Shown: positions 23,941-33,246, numbered from the stretch's first letter. The stretch is 64,000 nt of DNA from Myxococcales bacterium (GCA_030681895.1 JAUXRI010000333.1:62001-126000), one strand, 5' to 3'. Notes: generated from the sequence alone by a model not told the origin. A program made the numbers and translations.

Positions 23941-25281
23941 CTACCGTCTGCGCTTCGGAGGCTTCGGCACGTCGAGCGGCTTCTGCTCGTCACTCCCCTG
24001 CGCCTCGAGCCAGCGAATGACTGCCGGCGGCAGGAGCAGGTCCGAGTCCACCGGGTTCGCGTCGACGGCGTCGAGGCCGATGCCCGTGCGGTACAGCTCT
24101 TCCGTCATCGCCAGCACGTACGCGCCGTTCGGGTCGACCTTCGCGGGCAACGAGAGGAACGCGTCGGGGTGTGAGACGAGCTTGGTCAACACCTCGCCCG
24201 GAACATCGACGAGGAACACCCGCTCGAAGGACGGCAACGCGTCGAGCACGGCGCCGCGGCTGAGCACGCCCTTCGGCAGCGGGGCCTTCAAGCGCTTGGT
24301 GACGAACAGCCCTGCGTCGACCTTCGCCGTCACTTTGAGCGCCGTCGCGATGAGCAGCGCAGCCTCTTCCGGCTCCGGCGCTTTCGACAAGACGGCGACC
24401 GTCTTCGCCCGTTCCTCCTCGAGCCGCTTCACCCACGCGTCACGCACCTTCGCGGCGCCCGGCTCTTCAGCGCCAGTGGTGGCGACCTCGACGACCTTCG
24501 CCGCGAGCGACCGAACGCTCCCGAACTCCGCGCGGAGCGACACGTACTGTCCACTCTTCACGTGCAGCAGCGTGGTGGTGCCGATGCGCCCATCGCTGGT
24601 GCCTTCACACGGCGACGCCACCACCAGGTCGATGGGCCAGTCGCGGTGGGCCTCGAGCGTGGAACGAACGGCCGTCGAGCACCCATTCACCATCGCGACG
24701 ATGAGCTGCGCGCCCTGCGATTTCGCGGTCTCGACCGTCGTCTGCAGCGCGCCTTCGAGCGGCACCGCGTCGAACGGCCCGTCCGCTTTCGTGAGGCTCG
24801 ACACGCCGAGCACGCCGATGCGCACGCCGCTGCGCTCGAACATCGCGAAGGTCGGCGGCGCCAGGAGTGGTGGCGCTTCACTCGTCGGCCGCACGTTCGT
24901 CAGCAGCAGCATCGCGCCGCTGGTGTTGCGCAGCGTCACGAGCGAGTCCGTCCCGAAGTCGACGTCGCGCGGACCGGCCGCGAACGCCGCCACGTTCGCC
25001 GCCGTCATCATCGCCGCCGTCGGAGCGCCATCGAACAGCGCCGGCAGCACGTCGAGAGACGGCGAGACCCCCGTCATCAACACCAGCGCGTTGGGCCAGC
25101 TCTGCTGAGTGCGCCACTGCTCGACGAGGCGCGGACCCTCTCGCACGAACCATCCCTCCGCTGGGCCTGTGACGAGTACGTGCACGACCTTCGGCGGGAG
25201 CGAGCTGGCATCGAAGGACGACGACGGCGAACGCTCGCGGCACGAGACGAGGCCCAACGCGGCGATGACGAAGAGACGCAT
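23941..25281 (-). CDS. UshA-like 5'-nucleotidase-fold lipoprotein lacking metal ligands
   Basis: 446 residues with a lipoprotein signal MRLFVIAALGLVSC. The two-domain layout of UshA-type nucleotidases can be followed: IGVLGVSSLTKADGPF and the C-terminal LFVTKRLKAPLPKGVLSRGAVLDALPSFERVFLVDVPGEVL. The N-terminal metal sites are all changed. VLVTGPAEG stands for the Asp/His pair, VLMTGVSP for the AGD site, AAGPRDVDFG for GNHEFD, VAMVNGC for the SH site and ASPCEG for GHTH. It is therefore unlikely to hydrolyse nucleotides by the usual mechanism. It precedes another lipoprotein gene by 29 bp on the same strand. Confidence 0.65.
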   Translation of the reverse strand: MRLFVIAALGLVSCRERSPSSSFDASSLPPKVVHVLVTGPAEGWFVREGPRLVEQWRTQQSWPNALVLMTGVSPSLDVLPALFDGAPTAAMMTAANVAAFAAGPRDVDFGTDSLVTLRNTSGAMLLLTNVRPTSEAPPLLAPPTFAMFERSGVRIGVLGVSSLTKADGPFDAVPLEGALQTTVETAKSQGAQLIVAMVNGCSTAVRSTLEAHRDWPIDLVVASPCEGTSDGRIGTTTLLHVKSGQYVSLRAEFGSVRSLAAKVVEVATTGAEEPGAAKVRDAWVKRLEEERAKTVAVLSKAPEPEEAALLIATALKVTAKVDAGLFVTKRLKAPLPKGVLSRGAVLDALPSFERVFLVDVPGEVLTKLVSHPDAFLSLPAKVDPNGAYVLAMTEELYRTGIGLDAVDANPVDSDLLLPPAVIRWLEAQGSDEQKPLDVPKPPKRRR

Positions 25282-25310
25282 GCGCGCCTGTTACACGAAG
25301 CAGAGGCGCT

Positions 25311-26363
25311 TCACTCGTCGATGCGAATGACGTTCAGCCCCTGGTCGAGCGAACCCGTCGACAACACCGGCGTCGGCCCCACTCCGTACGCGCGCATGTT
25401 CCGCTCGAGGTCGTCACGGAGCTTCACCCACGTGACGGGCTGGGCGGCGGTGGTGTCGGCGACGTGCAGGTGCACGACGTCGGTGCCGGTGTTCAGGCCC
25501 CAGCGGTAGACGAGCCAGAGCCGTCGCTTCGCGTCGAGGTGCACCTGCGGAATGCCGATGAACGAGAGGCCCTCGGGGTTGGGGCGCGTGATGCCGGCGA
25601 GGTCGCTCTTCACCACGAGCACAGGCTCCGTCGCCCCGACCGAGAGCCGCCACACCTCGCGGTTCGGGTTCGCGATGAGCAACGAGCCGTCGACGTCGCC
25701 GAGCAGCGTCGTGTCTTCCTGGCAGGCGCGATAGTCGGAGTGTGAGGGGCGGAACATCGGGTGGGTGCAGGGCACGCGCTCCACCACCGTCTTCGTGTCG
25801 CGGTCGGCTTCGAAGAGGCCCTTGTCGTGCGGGCGCAAGAAGAGTCGGCCGGTCGAGGTGAAGCCCGTCGGCGTGCCTGCAGGGAGCAGCGGGTACGGCA
25901 GGTTGTCGGTCGCCCACACGCGCGCGCCCGGGTCCCACTTCGAGAGCAGCACGTGCGTGGCCGACGCGCTCATCGCCCAGAAGGTGCCGTCCTTGTCGCG
26001 GCCGAGTGGAGTCCCCGGCGGCACGTTCACCGGTGGGTCGAGCAGCGCGAAGCCCGTCGCGGTCTCGATGGCGTAGCCGCCCATGGTCGTCGAGAGCCCC
26101 AGCGCCTTGCCCTGCTGAAAGTCCGGCAGCGCGCTCGTGAGGCCGGGCTCGGTGACGACCTCCCAGGTGGTGGCGCCCTTCTTCAGGCGGAGCCACTTCC
26201 CGGTGAAGGTGGAGACGTAGACGTCTCCTGACGTCGTCTGCAGCGAGAAGCTGGCGACGCCCAGTTCGAGGCTTTGAGGCAGTTGCGTGAAGCGGAAACG
26301 CTCGGGCGCGACGGGAGAGCAGCTGATCAACCCGAGCGTGAGGAGTGCGGTGACGACGCGCAT
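25311..26363 (-). CDS. Lipoprotein with beta-propeller-like repeats, unknown function
   Basis: 350 residues. MRVVTALLTLGLISC is a lipoprotein signal. The mature part has regular strand-turn units (SGDVYVSTFTGKWLRLKKG, GGYAIETATGFALLDPP, DGTFWAMSASATHVLLSKWD, DGSLLIANPNREVWRLSVG, KRRLWLVYRWGLNTGTDVVHLHV), typical of a six- or seven-bladed propeller. No enzyme motif is visible. It precedes the UshA-like lipoprotein gene on the same strand and they may form an operon. The 136 bp to its left-hand neighbour (26364-26499) hold only a 17-base motif shared with 34710-34726. Confidence 0.6.
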   Translation of the reverse strand: MRVVTALLTLGLISCSPVAPERFRFTQLPQSLELGVASFSLQTTSGDVYVSTFTGKWLRLKKGATTWEVVTEPGLTSALPDFQQGKALGLSTTMGGYAIETATGFALLDPPVNVPPGTPLGRDKDGTFWAMSASATHVLLSKWDPGARVWATDNLPYPLLPAGTPTGFTSTGRLFLRPHDKGLFEADRDTKTVVERVPCTHPMFRPSHSDYRACQEDTTLLGDVDGSLLIANPNREVWRLSVGATEPVLVVKSDLAGITRPNPEGLSFIGIPQVHLDAKRRLWLVYRWGLNTGTDVVHLHVADTTAAQPVTWVKLRDDLERNMRAYGVGPTPVLSTGSLDQGLNVIRIDE

Positions 26364-26499
26364 GGCGATTGCCTAGCACCGCGCTGCTGCAGCTACACGT
26401 CCAGGTCAGCGCCGGCCGACGACGGAGAAGTTCCGCTCGGAGTTCAGGCGCTGGTTGAGGGCGCCGGCACGAGGGGCTGCCGCGACGCGCAGGCGAACG

Positions 26500-27444
26500 T
26501 CACCCGACCTGCACGACGTGTTTGCCCATCGACGCGCGGGACTCGAGCGCGCGGTGCACGTCGGCGAGACCCGACATCGGCGACGGGTGCACGTCGATGA
26601 CGACCTTCTTCTGAACGAGCGCGTCGACGACCGCCGAGACGCCATGCGCCCACACGTCTGGAGCCATCGGGGTTCTCAGCCACCAGCCACAGACCTTCAG
26701 CGAGCGCTCCAGCAGGCGCTGCGACGGAAACGCCGGCGCCGGGCCACTCGCGTCTCCGAAGCAGACCCACCGGCCGTACGGTTTCAGCACCTGAAAGCCA
26801 AACTCGAACGCGTCGCGGCCTACGGAGTCGAGCAGCACGTCGACGCGGCTGATCAGCGCCTCCGCCGTGAAGCCGACGAACACTTCGTGTGCGCCGCGCT
26901 CCAGCGCCACCTTTCGTTTCGCCTCGGAGGACACGATGCCGATGACGGTCGCTCCCGCCGCACGTGCGAGCTGAATCGCCGCTTGCCCCACGCCACCCGC
27001 TGCGGCCGTCACGCAGACCGTTTCACCTGCGCGCACGGACGCCATCGTGTGCAGCACGTGCCACGCAGAGAGGCCCTGCACGGGAAACGCGGCGCCCTCG
27101 ACCATCGACAACGTGTCGGGCAGATGAATGAGGCGCGAGACGTGAACGAGGCAGCAATCGGCCGTGCTCGCGGGGCTGACGAACGCGACACGTTTGCCGA
27201 CCCACGCCGCGTCGAAGGTCGAGCCGACCGCGCTCACCACGCCAGCGCCTTCGAAGCCGGTGATGGCGGGGAGCGGCTCTGCAGCGAGGTACAGCCCACG
27301 GCGCCGCTCGGTGTCGGCGAAGTTCACTCCGGCCGCGACGACGTCGACGAGCGCGTGGCCTGGCGTGACGGTCGGCTTCGGCACGCGCTCGACCTGCAAG
27401 ACCTCGGGCCCGCCAAAACGATGGAAGCGGACCGCGCGCATCAT
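26500..27444 (-). CDS. Zinc-free quinone oxidoreductase-like MDR protein
   Basis: 314 residues from ATG 27444, overlapping the acetyltransferase stop by 4 bp. It opens MRAVRFHRFGGPEVLQVERV and has GVNFADTERRRGLY, GFEGAGVVSAVGS and the NADPH loop AAAGGVGQAAIQLARAAGATVIG. The catalytic zinc Cys of alcohol dehydrogenases is absent, placing it with the quinone oxidoreductase/enoyl-reductase branch. Substrate unknown. It ends with SRASMGKHVVQVG, the usual C-terminus of the family. Confidence 0.88.
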   Translation of the reverse strand: MMRAVRFHRFGGPEVLQVERVPKPTVTPGHALVDVVAAGVNFADTERRRGLYLAAEPLPAITGFEGAGVVSAVGSTFDAAWVGKRVAFVSPASTADCCLVHVSRLIHLPDTLSMVEGAAFPVQGLSAWHVLHTMASVRAGETVCVTAAAGGVGQAAIQLARAAGATVIGIVSSEAKRKVALERGAHEVFVGFTAEALISRVDVLLDSVGRDAFEFGFQVLKPYGRWVCFGDASGPAPAFPSQRLLERSLKVCGWWLRTPMAPDVWAHGVSAVVDALVQKKVVIDVHPSPMSGLADVHRALESRASMGKHVVQVG

Positions 27445-28337
27445 GCCCAGAGCCCCTGCGTGACGTTCGCCCAGAGGGCGGCGCCGCCGTCGAGCGGGCA
27501 CAGCATCGGCAACTCGTCGTTTCGTTCGACGCGCGTCGCTCCCGCTGGGGTTGGCATCGCTCGAGCTTCCCACACTCGGACGGACGGAAGCCCGCAGCGC
27601 TGCGCCAACTCCGCGCACGCCTCGAGGAGCGCGAGCCCATCGGCGTCGTCGTGAAACTCCGTCCACAACACATGCAGCTCATTGCGCTGAAACGACGCCG
27701 CGACGGCGAGCGACGACGCGTTCAGCCTGGCGACGTGCGCGGGCGGGGCAGGGCGGTGGAGCGCCGCGGCGTAGAAGCGCTCCCGCTCGACGTGCCAGTC
27801 GCAGTGCTGCGCCGAGAGCACGAGCGTGACGGCGCGCGGATCGCCTCGATGGGGAGGCGCCTCGATGGCCGTCGTCCATCGCACGGCCGATGGCGAGGCT
27901 TCCGCGCGTGCCGGGAAGACGAGGTCGACGCCCGGCTGACCGACGAAGCCAGCGCGCTCGTAGATGGTCGGCCCGACCTCCGAGAACAGCACCACGGCCA
28001 ACGCGTCAGGCGTCGAGAGCCGCTTCACGAGCGCGTTCAACATCGCGACCGCGTGGCCCTTCCCACGCAGTGCAGGCTCGGTGAACACCGAGGCGACGAT
28101 GAAGGCCCGCCCCGACGTCGTGCCGCGCGACGCAGCGACCTCGAACGTCTCACACGACGAGAGAATGGACTCGGCGCACCACAGCCACGTGCGCATCGAC
28201 GCCTTCGCGAACGGGTGACTGCGGAGCGCTGCTTCTCTCGCGAGGAACTGCTCCGTCGACAGCTGCCGGCCCCATGCGGAGGCCGTGAGTGCGTCGCGGC
28301 TCACCTTCTCGGCAAAGGTCGCCTCGAGCAGTCGCAT
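27441..28337 (-). CDS. GNAT-family acetyltransferase (LYC1-like)
   Basis: 298 residues. The acetyl-CoA loop is ASVFTEPALRGKGHAVAMLNAL, with the R/Q-x-x-G-x-G/A pattern (RGKGHA), and VVLFSEVGPTIYERAGFVG is the following beta-helix. A second domain (~165-290) with little similarity to GNAT (HVERERFYAAALHRPAPPAH, NELHVLWTEFHDDADGLALLEA) gives the length and layout of the LYC1-type lysine acetyltransferases first known from fungi. Substrate unknown. The downstream oxidoreductase is translationally coupled. Confidence 0.75.
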   Translation of the reverse strand: MRLLEATFAEKVSRDALTASAWGRQLSTEQFLAREAALRSHPFAKASMRTWLWCAESILSSCETFEVAASRGTTSGRAFIVASVFTEPALRGKGHAVAMLNALVKRLSTPDALAVVLFSEVGPTIYERAGFVGQPGVDLVFPARAEASPSAVRWTTAIEAPPHRGDPRAVTLVLSAQHCDWHVERERFYAAALHRPAPPAHVARLNASSLAVAASFQRNELHVLWTEFHDDADGLALLEACAELAQRCGLPSVRVWEARAMPTPAGATRVERNDELPMLCPLDGGAALWANVTQGLWA

Positions 28338-28346
28338 GCGCGAACG

Positions 28347-29462
28347 CTACTTCACCTGCAGCGTCACCACGCCGTCGTCATCGGCCGTGAGCAGCCACAT
28401 CTTCTCGCCCGCCCACGCCAGACCCTTCACGACGCCCTTGATGGCGGCGAGCTCGACCCCGGCTTCGTCGTCTGGCTTCGACTCGAACAGCCGCGGCGCG
28501 ATGCCGGTCGTCGTGTAGCGAACCACGCCGTTCTGCACGGCGAGCCACTCCACGTCGACGCGCGCGACCGTCTTCATCGAGCCACCGCTGCGGCCACCAC
28601 GCTTGAGCTCGGGGCTGCTGGCCTGCGGGAAACGGTACGTGATGGCGCCAGGCTCGAGCGCGACGGGTCCATCGGCGCGCTCGGCGATGCGGGCGGTGAA
28701 CGAGCCATCGAGCGCGACGCGCGTCAGGCCTGAGGGATAGCCGGCCACGAAGAAGGCCTCGTCTTTGCCGTCGTAGAGCACCTCGCGCGGGCGAATCTGC
28801 TCGGTCGCGATGAGCTTCGCCTCGCCGTCATCGATGCTCACCACGGCGCCGTTCGGGTCGGCCGCGAACGGGTCACCATCACGAGGCACCAGCGCCGCGA
28901 CGATGATGTCGCCGTGCGAGGCGACCGACGTCACCAGCGCGCGCGTGAAGGCGATGTGCGTCTTCACCTCGCCACCGGCCACCGGCATCGACTTCACGGT
29001 GCCGCCTTCGCCCCACACCAGTCGGTTGTCCTTCGGGTCGACGCTGACCGTCGAGATGGCGGTGGTGCGGACCGTGAGCACCGTCGGCGCGCCCGACGCA
29101 GGAATTCGAACCAGCGCCGTGGAGCCACTCTTCTCGAGCACCATCACCGCGCCATCCGCAGTGCCGTGGAGCTCACGCGCCTTCACGGCCCCACGCAGCA
29201 GCGGCGAGAAGCCCGGCGTCACGTCGCCCGTCGAGGTCAGCAGGCCCGCGAGGTCGAAGCTGTCGGCAGGCGCGGCGGCATCGGGAGCGGGCGAGACCGT
29301 CTCGACGAGCGCCGTCATCGTCGGCGGCGCCGTCGGCGCGTTCTTCACCTTCTTCGCCTTGTCGACGCCCGCCTTTTTGTCTTCAGACGGGTGCCGCCGC
29401 GTGTACTCGGTGAGGCCGATGCCGACGACGATGAGCACGAGACCGGCGACGAGGAAGCGCAT
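28347..29462 (-). CDS. Membrane-anchored beta-propeller-like protein of unknown function
   Basis: 371 residues with one N-terminal helix (FLVAGLVLIVVGIGLTEY), then a Lys/Pro/Ala-rich linker (~25-70) and a domain of repeated strand units (GAVMVLEKSGSTALVRIP, NRLVWGEGGTVKSMPVAGG, GAVVSIDDGEAKLIATE, GLTRVALDGSFTARIAE, KMWLLTADDDGVVTLQVK). These fit a WD-like or DUF5050-type display fold. No catalytic residues are visible. It lies 9 bp upstream of the acetyltransferase gene, so the two may share a transcript. Confidence 0.6.
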   Translation of the reverse strand: MRFLVAGLVLIVVGIGLTEYTRRHPSEDKKAGVDKAKKVKNAPTAPPTMTALVETVSPAPDAAAPADSFDLAGLLTSTGDVTPGFSPLLRGAVKARELHGTADGAVMVLEKSGSTALVRIPASGAPTVLTVRTTAISTVSVDPKDNRLVWGEGGTVKSMPVAGGEVKTHIAFTRALVTSVASHGDIIVAALVPRDGDPFAADPNGAVVSIDDGEAKLIATEQIRPREVLYDGKDEAFFVAGYPSGLTRVALDGSFTARIAERADGPVALEPGAITYRFPQASSPELKRGGRSGGSMKTVARVDVEWLAVQNGVVRYTTTGIAPRLFESKPDDEAGVELAAIKGVVKGLAWAGEKMWLLTADDDGVVTLQVK

Positions 29463-29501
29463 GGCGCGCTCTCTAGCCTCTCATTCCGTCGTCGTCGCGC
29501 T

Positions 29502-30275
29502 TCAGGAGGCGGTGAGCCCGTCGTCCAGCGGGCCTGGCGTCGTCAACAGCGGCGGCAGGGCGATGCGGGCGGTGGGCCAGCTCTGCCACTCGCCGATTCG
29601 GGGACGGTCGCTCGCCAGGAAGTCGGCGCGCAGGTGCTCGAGCGGTTGGTCGAGGTACGCCTCCCACGGCACGAAGCAGAGCTCTTTGCAGGTCTGGCCC
29701 CAGCGGTAGAAGCGCCACACCTCGAGCGGCACCACGAAGAAGGCCTTCCACCCGTACTGCGCTGGCACCTTGAACCAGCCAAACGCAAGCGCCAGCACCG
29801 CCGAGCCCGAGTGGTACTGCGAGAGCAGCACGCCGAGGAAGCGCAGCTCGTTGCGCAGGTCCGTGCCGAGGCCGACCAGCGCGTGCCACACGTCGTGCGT
29901 GAAGAAGAGCCGGTCGACGAAGTACTCGAGCGCGCCGTCAGGCGTTCGACGCGGCGCGAAGGGCGCGATGCTCCACGTGCGGAACCAGTCTGCGAGGAAG
30001 CGGCCCAGCGTGCCTTCGGGCAGCGTGGCGAGGGCCGCGGGGTCGAGCCGGAGGATGGGGCGCTCGGTGAGCAGCCGGCGACCTTCGGGCGTGTGGTGCG
30101 CGCGGCGGGTGATGCGCCTGATGCCCCAGCCGTCCATCGCCCACTGAAACGCCTGCTGGGCCCACGGGTCGACGATGTTCTTCGAGAGCGCCACCATCGC
30201 GGTGAGGGCGAGGCGCAGCTTCCCGAAGAAGCCCATGCTGATCATCTGGTCGACGCCTGGTCGAGAGCCGCTCAT
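29502..30275 (-). CDS. COQ4-like protein
   Basis: 257 residues from ATG 30275 (MSGSRPGVDQMISMGFFGKL); ATGs at 30245 and 30236 are also possible. It carries the COQ4 metal signature HDVWHALVGLGTDLRNE (HDxxH then Glu) in the middle, with hydrophobic helices around it (VLALAFGWFKVPAQYGWKAFFVVPLEVWRFYRWG). COQ4 is needed for ubiquinone synthesis in mitochondria and proteobacteria and removes the C1 carboxyl group with concomitant hydroxylation. Myxobacteria mostly use menaquinone, so the substrate here may differ. It stands alone, with 184 bp without features upstream (30276-30459). Confidence 0.8.
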   Translation of the reverse strand: MSGSRPGVDQMISMGFFGKLRLALTAMVALSKNIVDPWAQQAFQWAMDGWGIRRITRRAHHTPEGRRLLTERPILRLDPAALATLPEGTLGRFLADWFRTWSIAPFAPRRTPDGALEYFVDRLFFTHDVWHALVGLGTDLRNELRFLGVLLSQYHSGSAVLALAFGWFKVPAQYGWKAFFVVPLEVWRFYRWGQTCKELCFVPWEAYLDQPLEHLRADFLASDRPRIGEWQSWPTARIALPPLLTTPGPLDDGLTAS

Positions 30276-30459
30276 TCCGCGGGCACGTTGCATTCGTCGC
30301 GCCCGGCAGGGTCGCCTGTGACGTCGACGGGTTGCTCGCGTCACGTCGCCAACGCGTCAGGGTCGTGACGCCGTTGGAAGGCCCGAGGCGGCGAAGGGCC
30401 AGTGGAATCATCTGAGCTCCAGACGGGAAGAGGCCAGAGCCTCCACCGGCCCGGACTCG

Positions 30460-31287
30460 TCAGGGCGCGACGGTGGCGCGGTCGAGCGCGACGGGCCACT
30501 TCGTGCCCATGCCGCTTTCTTTGTCGAGCACGACGGTGCCCTGGAGCGACACGCGTTGATCAACCGTCAACGGCTGGGTGCTGATGACGACGAGGTCGTC
30601 GTTCTGCGAGGCGGTGGTGCCGCTCCCGTCCTTCAGGTGGCCGTAGTGCACGCCCGCGATGGCGGTGGCTCGGCTGACGGTGCCCGAGACCTTCACGACG
30701 CGGCCCTGGAGCATCTGGCGCTCCGAGAAGACGTCGGCGACGCGCATCGAGAGCGCGGGCTCGGCGGCGCGGGTGGCGTCGAGGGCTTTGGCGACCGTGT
30801 CCTGAGGGGCGGCGCCGGTGGCTCCGACGGGTGGGTGGCCAGCGGGCAGCGCGGCGCCTTCGTTCACGGGGCCGGGACCGGCTGCGGCGGCGCCACCAGC
30901 GCCGAGCTCTCCGAAGATGATGCTGTCGAAGGTGCGGCCGAGCGACTTGCTCGCGAAGCTCTGCATGCGCGTCGAGACCCGCACCGTGACGTTCTGCCCC
31001 GCGGTGATGGCGTTGGTCGTCGACACGGCGGCCCACTCGTCACCAGCCTGCGTCGAGAGGCGAAGGTACGTGTAGTTCGGCACCTGGAGGACCTCGGCGA
31101 CGACGCCCGTCACGGTCGCGTCGTCACCCGGAGCGGAAGGCGCGACTGGCGGCGGCATCATGGGCGGCGCAGTCACCGGAGCGCTCGTCGCCGTCGCCGT
31201 CGCAGGGACGGGCGCCGACATGCGGCCAGAGAAGAAACCGACGGCGAAGACCACGACGACCACGACGGGCATGAGCGGAAACTTCAT
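30460..31287 (-). CDS. Secreted OB-fold-like protein, weakly NrfJ-like
   Basis: 275 residues from ATG 31287 (MKFPLMPVVVVVVFAVGFFSG), a good signal anchor; an ATG at 31329 would overlap the previous stop by 4 bp and add 14 residues. Two similar halves are visible: VTGVVAEVLQVPNYTYLRLSTQAGDEWAAV and VVKVSGTVSRATAIAGVHYGHLKDGSG, each with strand patterns of OB-fold (tRNA-anti-like) domains. Between them is a Gly/Ala/Pro linker with AGHPPVGATG. The layout resembles the NrfJ-like proteins near cytochrome genes, but no cytochrome is present here. Confidence 0.55.
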   Translation of the reverse strand: MKFPLMPVVVVVVFAVGFFSGRMSAPVPATATATSAPVTAPPMMPPPVAPSAPGDDATVTGVVAEVLQVPNYTYLRLSTQAGDEWAAVSTTNAITAGQNVTVRVSTRMQSFASKSLGRTFDSIIFGELGAGGAAAAGPGPVNEGAALPAGHPPVGATGAAPQDTVAKALDATRAAEPALSMRVADVFSERQMLQGRVVKVSGTVSRATAIAGVHYGHLKDGSGTTASQNDDLVVISTQPLTVDQRVSLQGTVVLDKESGMGTKWPVALDRATVAP

Positions 31288-31325
31288 GCGCGCGGGATAC
31301 ACGACTCGCGCCCGCTGAGGAACCG

Positions 31326-32975
31326 TCACTTCATCGAACGGGCTGGCAGGAACGCGGCCGCCCAGTCGTGGACGCCGATGGCGCGTGAGTAGCTGTCGTC
31401 TGCAGAGACGCCTCCGCGCTGGCCGCAGTCATTCGAGGTGAGCTCGAGCGTGTGTTTGCGCTTCTCCGTTCCGAGCGCACAGCTCACCTCGAGCGAGACC
31501 ACGTACTGGTTGGTCGAGATGCACGACGACGGACGCTCGGGGCGCAGCGCGCGTTCACGCAGTGCCGTCAGCCGTTGTCTCGCGGTCAGGGCATCGAGGC
31601 CGAGCGCCGGCTGATCAGCGCGACCGTGGTCGTCCTTCAGGCTCGCCTCGGCCCCAGCGGGAGTCCACGTCAGCTCGAGCGAGTTCGCGCTTCCGCCGAA
31701 ACACCCGTGCACACCGAACTCGAGGGTGAGTGAGCCACTCGGGTTCTTCAGACACGCGAGCGCGGCATCGGCCGAGGCGCCCTTCGCGGTCGCCAGGTCG
31801 GACGCGTCGAGCTCGAGGTTGACGCTCTGCTTCCAGTGCGCGCCTTCGTCTTCAGAGCGAAACAGCGCGCCGCTGGCGGCCCGGGCGATGGCAGTTCGTT
31901 GATTCAAGAACGCCAGCTCTTCGAACACCTCGTCTCCCGGGAGCGCGCTCAGCTCACGCCACGAGCGCCCGTCGTCCTCCGAGATGAACCCCTGTCTCTG
32001 GCCAACGGCAGTCTTCGTCGTCCCGAACGGGGTGCGCACGGTTGCCTCTCGTGGTCGGTCATTGCTTGCAGGGCCTGTCAGGCGGCCGATGCGGCGCGCG
32101 CCCACTTCCTCGATGACCACCGACCGGCCATCGAGCCACGCTGACGACGTGCCACGCGCGACGGGCGTGATGCGGAGCACGGGCTCCCACCCCGCGGGCC
32201 CTTTCCGCGCGGACCGCTCGGTGACGAGCAGTCGGCGGCCATCAGCGAGCGCGACAGCAGTCGTCTTGGCGTCGGCCTCGTACGGCTGCCACGTCTCGCC
32301 TCCGTCGAGGGTGCGGAACGAGCCACCATGGCCCGTCACCCAGCCGATGCGCGTGTCGAACCGGAGCACGGCGTCGATGGTGCGCACGCGCGACTCCGTG
32401 CTGCCGAACGGCGACGGCAGTCTCAGCTTCGTCCAGCTCTCGCCACCGTCGTCGGTCTCGAAGACGACGCCGTACCAGCCCGCGACCCAGCCCCGCTGCC
32501 CATCGAGGAATGAGAGCGAGATGCACCGATTGTCGCCGTCGGTCGCGCTCGACTTCGTCGTCTTCCACGTCTGCCCGGAATCGGCGCTGCCGAGAATCAG
32601 TCCGTCCGAGCCACACGTCCACACGAACGGGCCGCGGTGGGACATCGAGTAGACCCACTGGCCGCTCGTCGTCCGAAGGGTCTTCCAGGTCTCGCCGTTG
32701 GTCGTGCTCCGAACCACCTGCCAGCCGGAGGAGCCTGCGAGCAGGAAGCTGCCATCAAACAAGAAGGCGCTCGTGGTGAGCCTGGCCCTGTCTGACCCAA
32801 GCGGCAGCGACATGAACCGTTTCGCCCAGCTCGCCCCACCGTCGTCGGTGACGAACTCAGAACCGCACGCATCGACGATGAGCCCCTCACGCTCGGAAGT
32901 GAAGAACAGGCCGACGAGTTCGCAGTGCTCGAGCTCGGGGCCCGAGACGAGTGCGCTGAGCAAGAGTGGGAGCAT
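31326..32975 (-). CDS. YCF48/HCF136-like Asp-box propeller protein
   Basis: 549 residues, probably exported by its short N-terminal hydrophobic segment (MLPLLLSALVSG). It has seven Asp-box (BNR) motifs of the form D-G-x-S/T-W: TDDGGASW, TTNGETW, SADSGQTW, TDDGGESW, TLDGGETW, SEDDGRSW and SEDEGAHW, regularly spaced through residues ~45-390. This is the propeller type of YCF48-like and sialidase-like proteins; no sialidase Arg triad is seen. The C-terminal ~150 residues have a separate fold with Cys pairs (SSCISTNQY...VSCALG). Function unknown. Confidence 0.7.
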   Translation of the reverse strand: MLPLLLSALVSGPELEHCELVGLFFTSEREGLIVDACGSEFVTDDGGASWAKRFMSLPLGSDRARLTTSAFLFDGSFLLAGSSGWQVVRSTTNGETWKTLRTTSGQWVYSMSHRGPFVWTCGSDGLILGSADSGQTWKTTKSSATDGDNRCISLSFLDGQRGWVAGWYGVVFETDDGGESWTKLRLPSPFGSTESRVRTIDAVLRFDTRIGWVTGHGGSFRTLDGGETWQPYEADAKTTAVALADGRRLLVTERSARKGPAGWEPVLRITPVARGTSSAWLDGRSVVIEEVGARRIGRLTGPASNDRPREATVRTPFGTTKTAVGQRQGFISEDDGRSWRELSALPGDEVFEELAFLNQRTAIARAASGALFRSEDEGAHWKQSVNLELDASDLATAKGASADAALACLKNPSGSLTLEFGVHGCFGGSANSLELTWTPAGAEASLKDDHGRADQPALGLDALTARQRLTALRERALRPERPSSCISTNQYVVSLEVSCALGTEKRKHTLELTSNDCGQRGGVSADDSYSRAIGVHDWAAAFLPARSMK

Positions 32976-33039
32976 GGCGACCCTCAGACAGCAGTGAAGC
33001 CCGACAGGTTGCAGCGTCGGGAACTCTCTTTGCGCGAGC

Positions 33040-33246
33040 TCACTTCTGTTTTCGCGCCACCTTCAAGCCCAGCCCCTGCTCCGCGAGCGCTTCGGTCAGC
33101 ACCCGAATCGCCTTGGGACCGACGCCGTGCATGCCGCGCAGCTCGTCCTTCGTCAGCGCAGCAGCGTCGCGCAGGCGCAGAACGCCGTGCGCCTCGAGGG
33201 CCCTCAGCGCGACCTTGCCCATCGACGGTGGAAGCTCGTCGCTCAT
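33040..33246 (-). CDS. Helix-hairpin-helix (RpoA C-terminal-like) small DNA-binding protein
   Basis: 68 residues from ATG 33246. MGKVALRALEAHGVLRLRDAAALTKDELRGMHGVGPKAIRVLTEAL is the pattern of the alpha-CTD/HhH fold (GMHGVGPKA is the hairpin), followed by a basic tail KVARKQK. Such proteins bind DNA non-specifically. Its start overlaps by 4 bp (ATGA) the stop of a 43-codon frame that is a copy of the DUF4403 C-terminus, and it lies downstream of the OmpA gene, so it is likely co-transcribed. Confidence 0.8.
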   Translation of the reverse strand: MSDELPPSMGKVALRALEAHGVLRLRDAAALTKDELRGMHGVGPKAIRVLTEALAEQGLGLKVARKQK

